Assembly: GCA_023055505.1 (NCBI GenBank)
Contig: JALIRH010000035.1
Coordinates: 3,032,382-3,096,381 of the forward strand
Direction: 5' to 3'
Length of the DNA: 64,000 nt
Source of the DNA: Callipepla californica brunnescens
Lineage: Eukaryota > Chordata > Aves > Galliformes > Odontophoridae
Shown here: positions 58,630 to 64,000 of the stretch, piece after piece
How positions within the stretch are numbered: the first letter of the stretch is position 1
Layout of the letters: each line of letters opens with the position of its first letter
Program-made: the position numbers and the translations under genes
Notes under the pieces: model-generated
The model's database searches: none
What the model saw: only the letters and a program-made list of their open reading frames with translations
What the model was told of the DNA's origin: nothing

Positions 58630-58879
58630 TTGCCTGTAGGAAAATAAATTTAGCTTCTACTGCTAGGAAAACAACACATTTCTACATGGCCTTGGATCAA
58701 ATTTAAAACATACCCTCACTTTGAAATGCTGTGCTGGAATTGTATGCGCGTATGTGCGCATGTACATATGTGTCTTGTATTGTTTAGTTATGGTAGGAGA
58801 GAAAATATGAAGCAGACCTCAGCACGTTTTTGGAGCTGCTGGATCTGCATTTTCTCCTGTAAATCAGAAATGACTCCAC
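58630..58879. other. Unique noncoding DNA
   Basis: ATGCGCGTATGTGCGCATGT near 58744 is a quasi-palindromic alternating purine-pyrimidine run with Z-DNA-like character. Nothing else is recognised. Confidence 0.4.
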
Positions 58880-59000
58880 TGAAATTATGTTCTCAGATGC
58901 GGCAGCGTTAATCTCCATCTCTAATTGCTGTCATTCCGCCCTGGCTGTGATTCAGTGCTCTACAGCAGGGTAAATCTTTGACTCCCGCGTACCTACGCAC
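58880..59000. other. Candidate conserved noncoding element
   Basis: GCGTTAATCTCCATCTCTAA, TTGCTGTCATTCCGCCCTGG and GCAGGGTAAATC. High-complexity with isolated CpG. Inference from texture. Confidence 0.3.
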
Positions 59001-59289
59001 TCCCTGTCCTGTACATATGCCAGGGACCCGTCCCGTGACTAGATACACCAGCAAACTTGATTCTGTGGTTGATTCAGTGCAGAAACATATGCTCGTTTCA
59101 TATCTAATCTGTGACAGCATATGTGTCTTTTATCCACTGGCCTCGGGAAGTGGAGTGTATTTGTGCCATGCGCAGTCCCATTAGGTATTTTGTGCAAGAA
59201 TGTCTCTGAAAGAGCTCTCTTGTCTCCATGCTGGTGAGATATTTTCACTGCTGAACTGGAGCAATCTCCATATTCCTCTTTCTGACCAA
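59001..59289. other. Unique noncoding DNA
   Basis: Could belong to the flanking enhancer-like blocks. Overlapping frames on both strands have no domains. Confidence 0.35.
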
Positions 59290-59600
59290 CAGGGAATCTA
59301 CAAAGATAGCATTCTTGAGCAGCTGGAATGACTCACGGCACGGCGATGGAGCCACGTCGTCTCGGCATGGGCAGCTATTAACGGTCTGGATTCAGTAACA
59401 CGATTATCTACGCTGCAATATATCAAGTTCATGAGAATGGGGAACCCAAAGATGAGTCCACGCAGGCGATGCCAAAGGGAACAAACAGAACCCCCTGAAG
59501 TTGTAACACGGTTTTGCAACAAGGGAGAAATCATCCGCCCGTGGAAGAAGCGTTTGTTTCCTTTTTAATTGTACTGCAGCCAGGTAAAGCAAGAAGGAAG
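59290..59600. other. Candidate conserved regulatory block
   Basis: Unusually CpG-containing for an AT-leaning region: CACGGCACGGCGATGGAGCC, ACGTCGTCTCGGCATGG, TATTAACGGTCTGG, CACGATTATCTACGC, GTCCACGCAGGCGATGCC and CATCCGCCCGTGG. Repeat-free. Retention of many scattered CpG suggests constraint or an unmethylated state. A plus-strand frame at 59514-59696 has no domain. Confidence 0.4.
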
Positions 59601-59780
59601 ACAACAACCCGTGGTGTAGTCAGGAAAGATGTCAGAAATAAGCAAGAGGGCTTCCTTAAGGAAAGAAAAAAGAAAGTGTGGGGCCAGTTCCCATAGGAAC
59701 ATCTTCCTCCTTGTTTCTCAGGCCCAAGAAAAGCCAGGAGAGGTCAGAGTGTCCTCATCTCCTGCCTTCAATCTGCACAG
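59601..59780. other. Unique noncoding DNA
   Basis: Purine-rich, no recognised element. Confidence 0.4.
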
Positions 59781-59880
59781 AACCATCATAAAAATCATTA
59801 AGGTTGGAATAGACCACTGAGATCATCTAGTCCAACCACCAGCTCCTCCCCACCATGTCCACTAACCCAGTCATGGGCTG
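59781..59880 (-). mobile_element. CR1 LINE 3' fragment
   Basis: AACCATCATAAAAATCATTA, then AGGTTGGAATAGACCACTGAG and ATCATCTAGTCCAACCACC, is a well-preserved reverse complement of the CR1 3' region. It extends through CCACCATGTCCACTAACCC. It is the best-matching CR1 tail in the window and probably the youngest. Confidence 0.9.
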
Positions 59881-62799
59881 CCTGAAGAAAACATAGGGCT
59901 TTGTGGGTTAATAGCTAGCGGCAGTGGGAAGGGAAAATGCAATGCAATATTCTCCAGTGGTTTCAAGCTGCTGGAATGGTCTTCCTGAGTGGATCAAATA
60001 ATAAAAAAGTAAGTAGGGCTGGGATGGACCTCTAACCACCTGAGCTGAACTCCAACCACCTCTAGAAAATGTGAGGAATTAAGAATTGCCTTGATTCTCC
60101 TTTGAGATGCTGCCCCGGCAGGGAGGGGGGCTGGAGCTTCTCTGCATCCCCCCCAGGGGAGCTGCGAGGATCAGTGCGTGCAGAGGTGAAACGCGCGGTT
60201 CAGCAGATGTGTCCACCTGTGACAAATCACTGCCTTTAAGTCATTTCTGTCCTCCTTTTCTGGATCGATACTACCTCTTCGGTGTCACGCTGCCCAAGAA
60301 TAGGCACTGAATTTTTTTTTGTCTTTAATCATTTAGATTACTTTAACCCTACTCTGGACAATGGGATGGATTAAGATAGTCCTGCTCTATTAAGATTAAC
60401 GACCTATATACTCTGCTTTATTACGTGGAAGTTGTTCATTGTAACCTGAACATTTTCTTACCTGGCTGTTGCACAAGCAGTTCAGTTTATTGCAGTTGCT
60501 TTCTGAGACTCATTTGTTTTCAAACAATGAAAACAGCCCTAGAAAGTGCACACATTAGTTCTGGGTGCTCTAAGGACTGTATTTTGACTCCAATTCCAGT
60601 TAAACAGCAACGGAAGAAAGAACTCAAATTGTTTATTTAATTAGCTGCCATATTTATAATATTATTAATAATCCTGTGTTACCCTCTCTGCTTAAATTCA
60701 GCTGTTTGCTCTCAAATCTTTCTGTGCTGGTTCTGCCCACTGTCCAGTGGATGCTGCTGAGGGTAATGTTGCAATACAAGATGCTGGGAACAAAGAGCTC
60801 TGCACTCTTGCTTTGCAACCTGATCTGGGGACCACTGGCTGCAAGGCAGAGAATAGACACTAAGATTTAAAGAGTACCTTGAAGAGCAAAAGCCAATTTT
60901 ACTGCTTCTGATTCTCACACTCATCCCAGAGTTATTAAATATAGGGGCTGTACAGTGCAACCAACAAAGGGTAAGACAGCAGCTAGGTTTTGCAGAGAAA
61001 TAAGTCAAACTGTACAATGCCTTCACCTGTGCTATTCATCACCTTCATCGCTCTCAGCCCAATCTGTCTGGGACTACGATGGATTTGCAGCAGGGATTAA
61101 TTTAGTTCCCATCTCACAAAGTTCTCAATCCCCAAAGCTGCTTCATTTTCCTCTGAGTTTTGAGCTCGTAAGTTGTTCTCCTTTGGTGTTTGGCACGTAG
61201 GTTGGAAGAGTCAGAAAGGCTGAGAGGCACTGCAGATTTAACCTGGATTTAATTGCAGCGATTCGACATCTTGTCTTAGTAATAAATCTCTCCTGTATTG
61301 CCTCCCCAAGCCAGAGAGCAAATGGAAGAAAGAAACTGTAGGAGAAGAGAACAGAAACAGAGCAGGAGTAAGTCCTCTCACAGGAGGACATCACTCCAGC
61401 CTGCAGAAATTGTAAGATACACACATATATACCTACAGTACATCACCACACAGTGAAGGAGTGGTTCCAACGGGTAAGTCACCCCGTCACTCCTCAGCAC
61501 CCCAATTAGGACAGGATAAATCATCCTCTGGAAGGGCTCAGGTCTCTCCACTGGATGCAGTTCCCCACTGAGCTGGTGCCTCACTAAATGCAGGTCCTGA
61601 GCTATCAGACAGACAAACCTCTCTGAGATTTATGTCAGAAAAAGGACACTGCAGGATGAGGAAGATTTAGATGCATTTAGTTGGCAATCCTGTCTGGAAA
61701 GCCATACTTAGTGCTATAGTGACAGTACACAGAATAAAACCAATTGGTTGGAGCTGGTGAATTGGGCTCCTAAATAAACCCACTCCATAGGAATTAGGCA
61801 AATGTAAGAATGCACTATGGTTTCTGCCTTAAGCCATCCTCTAGAAACAACCTGCCCCATCCACTGAGGGGCAGCCACCAGTCAGGCAGCAATTCCTACC
61901 GAAAGAAAAAGATGGGGGAAAGGCAGCTTCCCAAAATGCCTTGGGCTCCTTCATTGGGAAACAGAGACTCAGCTGCCTGGTGAGCCAGGGCCACGTTTCA
62001 TCCTGGGATGGGATGGGTTAAGCATGAGCACAGGAAAACGGTGTGGTAACACCAAGAATTTGGGGATTATTATTTTTTTTTTCGTGGCAAACTCTCCAGC
62101 CTGGAGCAACGCATCTAAGATGCCAGTCAAAGGAGAGCTGATTTTTTAAGAGTTCAAGTGTGCATTGGATGCCTGCAACCTGCTTCAAAAACACTGCTGC
62201 TGAGGGCAGCTGATTAGGAAGAGGACATCAGAGCCTCAGGGCACAATTAACACAGCCCCTTCCACCTGCTCTCCTGAGCCTGCAGTAGGGATAATTAATA
62301 AACCAGTACCTGAGCCTCACAAGGTGCAGGCTGGCTTAGAAGCCAAAAAAGGATCAAAATGGATAACAGAGGATCTGCGCTCAGACACCCTGCAGGGTGA
62401 GAACAAAGGGCCAGACCCAAAACAGGATGGAATTCAGCACCTAAAGTAGGACATGAGGAGGGTCTGCTCTCACACAGCTACTCCCAGGGCTGCAGACTTC
62501 CAACAGGACACCCGGACTCACTGCTGTCCTTCACTGCAGTGAATAATCTGTGTTTTTTTTAGCTCACCAAACCTTACTGTGCCTAAGAATTGTTGCTGTG
62601 ACTCTGCCCTGACGAGCTGTGGCAGGAGGCACGGATCCCCGTTCCCTTTAGCTTTGCTCCACGAGGTTCTGTTCTCCTCGACAACCATACAGAGAAAGCC
62701 CAGATTTGTGTCAGCCCTGCCTGAACCTAGCTTCCAGTAGCCGATGCTGGATCCCTGGAGCTTTGCTGTGACCTTGACTCATCCCACAACATCTTTAAT
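59881..62799. other. Unique noncoding DNA
   Basis: At 60019-60064 GGGATGGACCTCTAACCACC and CTCCAACCACCTC loosely resemble CR1 but are not called. 60310-60400 (ATCATTTAGATTACTTTAAC and AAGATTAACGACC) is enhancer-like. Frames near 60655-61030 on opposite strands have no domains. Confidence 0.4.
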
Positions 62800-62930
62800 T
62801 ATCAGTAATTATTTCTACCCTTTGGGTTACACTGAACCTTGTGATGGAAACCTCTAAGAACGGAGCGCGCTAATTTCCAGCTTGATTAATGCAGAGGACC
62901 AGGATGTGACAGCACTGAACTTCCTCCTAC
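62800..62930. other. Candidate conserved noncoding element
   Basis: CTTTAATTATCAGTAATTAT, CTAAGAACGGAGCGCGCTAA and TTTCCAGCTTGATTAATGC. Paired ATTA/TAAT cores and a CpG-rich word in repeat-free sequence. Inference only. Confidence 0.3.
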
Positions 62931-63407
62931 ACAGCGCTTGAATTTTACTGTTCAGGTTTCCTCTGCTGCTGTTTGGTATGGACATTTACCTACGTCCTGG
63001 GACATGACCAGGTTTCCTGACTTTGGTACGGTGACACTGTGCCATTGCACCTCCTTGCAGCCATTATTTCAGGAGAGGGAATAATAAAAACAATTTGATA
63101 TTTGGCCGTGACGTTTTCCGAAGAAAAACAATACCCATCCTCTTTGTTTCAAATCTTCAGTCCTGTAGTTCAGAGGATTTCATCTTATTTTATTTTTCAT
63201 TTGAGGAACAGAACAAAACGCTGCTTTTCAAAATCTCTCCCATTTTTCCGCTCTTATCTCTTGTTGTGATACCGGTGGGAAAAGGAGAACGACTCGCTAC
63301 ACTCTATTTGCAAATTTTAACAAGCTTCCTTCTGAAATACTTATTTTAATAACCTTTATTTTTTTTTTCTTTTCATACTTATGCTTCTCAAAAAGGAAAA
63401 GGAGTAT
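62931..63407. other. Unique AT-rich noncoding DNA
   Basis: The 63095-63349 frame (84 residues) has no domain. A T run lies at about 63358-63368. No repeat family is recognised. Confidence 0.4.
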
Positions 63408-63479
63408 AAAAAAAAAAAAAACCTACAAAAAACTGAAGCAGAGATAAGATGTTTGAAATGGTTTTTTTTTTTTTTTTTT
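63408..63479 (+). repeat. Poly(A) and poly(T) tracts in inverted arrangement
   Basis: A14 at 63408-63421 and T18 at 63462-63479, separated by 40 bp of mixed A-rich sequence. The tracts could pair as a hairpin. Simple repeats. Confidence 0.75.
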
Positions 63480-64000
63480 GGAAAGAAAACAACTCCGAAA
63501 GGTTTCCAGCATTTTCCCCAGCACCTTGTCACTTCTGCCCGGCACACAGCCAGGCAGGAAACGCGTTTTGTCTCAGTGTACCAGAAACTGGAGAGACTCT
63601 TGCATTTCTGAAATAACAAATAGCAAGTGAGCGGGTTTCTTCGGGCAGGGAGGGAATAGGAGAAAGAATGAAACTTTCTTTGAAGGTTAGAAATCTTACC
63701 CAGCCCTCAAGTTCTGCTTGTGTATTACTTATCTGTGCATCCATCTGTTATGTATACTGCATTATCCTGACCTTTTCGGCATTCTGTGTGCTGATTATCC
63801 AGCAGCTCCATTCCTCCGATGATTACAGCCCCCTCAACTTGTGGGGAAAGGCTGGGATAGCCAGTCCATCAAACTGCGGAATAACGAAAAGGTCAGACCA
63901 GCATAGCATACAACTATATTTCAGAGGCTACATCATGCATTAAATTTTGGTACCTCATCTTCATAAGAGAGACGGTAATGAGGTCAGAAATCAGCACAGC
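63480..64000. other. Unique noncoding DNA to window end
   Basis: No recognised exon or repeat. Frames at 63529-63744 (minus) and 63668-63943 (plus) overlap each other without domains. Confidence 0.4.

Noticed and set aside
60019..60064. Possible further CR1 tail (GGGATGGACCTCTAACCACC)
   Set aside because: The words are partly CR1-like but out of order, and no terminal repeat is present.
1..64000. CRISPR array, bacterial operon, plasmid or phage content
   Set aside because: No regularly spaced direct repeats with unique spacers, no Shine-Dalgarno-spaced gene runs, and vertebrate repeats are present throughout.
1..64000. Endogenous retrovirus sequence
   Set aside because: No paired LTRs, primer-binding site or gag/pol/env-like frame was recognised on either strand.

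Overview
The window looks like a stretch of galliform bird genome, most likely chicken or a close relative, and it holds no protein-coding gene that I can support. Three things point to the organism. There are several short CR1 LINE 3' tails with the avian ending related to ATTCTATG. There is a deletion derivative of the galliform mariner element known as Galluhop/Mariner1_GG. The rest is mostly single-copy, AT-leaning DNA with sparse, old repeats. Species-level placement is inference.

I read all long open frames on both strands. The longest reach about 160 residues. None shows a recognisable domain, a believable exon chain with splice sites, or a conserved start context. I see no rRNA, no believable tRNA, no CRISPR array and no bacterial-type operon. 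The window is best described as intergenic or large-intron DNA.

Layout. 1-5.5 kb: unique sequence with a small inverted homeodomain-type motif near 450-490. 5.5-6.7 kb: a 29-bp minisatellite, then an AT-rich, conserved-looking block containing a 48-bp CpG-dense insert, a G-run cluster and a CR1 tail. 6.7-20 kb: mostly unique DNA with simple repeats. 20-28 kb: a diverged pair of about 128-bp direct repeats 950 bp apart, and a homeodomain-core-rich block at 27.7-28.1 kb. 28-37 kb: unique DNA with an old MIR-like SINE and an old LINE fragment. 37-40 kb: a G-quadruplex-prone run between two enhancer-like blocks, a CR1 tail and another enhancer-like block. 41-42.6 kb: an old antisense LINE reverse-transcriptase relic. 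44.1-44.6 kb: the mariner derivative. 46-50 kb: the densest group of enhancer-like blocks, one holding two adjacent perfect hairpins, plus a polypyrimidine/polypurine inverted repeat. 50-64 kb: a second MIR-like relic, a LINE/SINE tail, two CR1 tails, an ATT microsatellite and further enhancer-like blocks.

Taken together, many high-complexity AT-rich blocks rich in TAAT and POU-type motifs, little repeat load and no exons resemble a cis-regulatory gene desert around a developmental gene. I cannot name that gene from this sequence. I found no strong candidate for a new biological system. The best leads are the local repeat pair, the CpG-dense insert and the twin hairpins.
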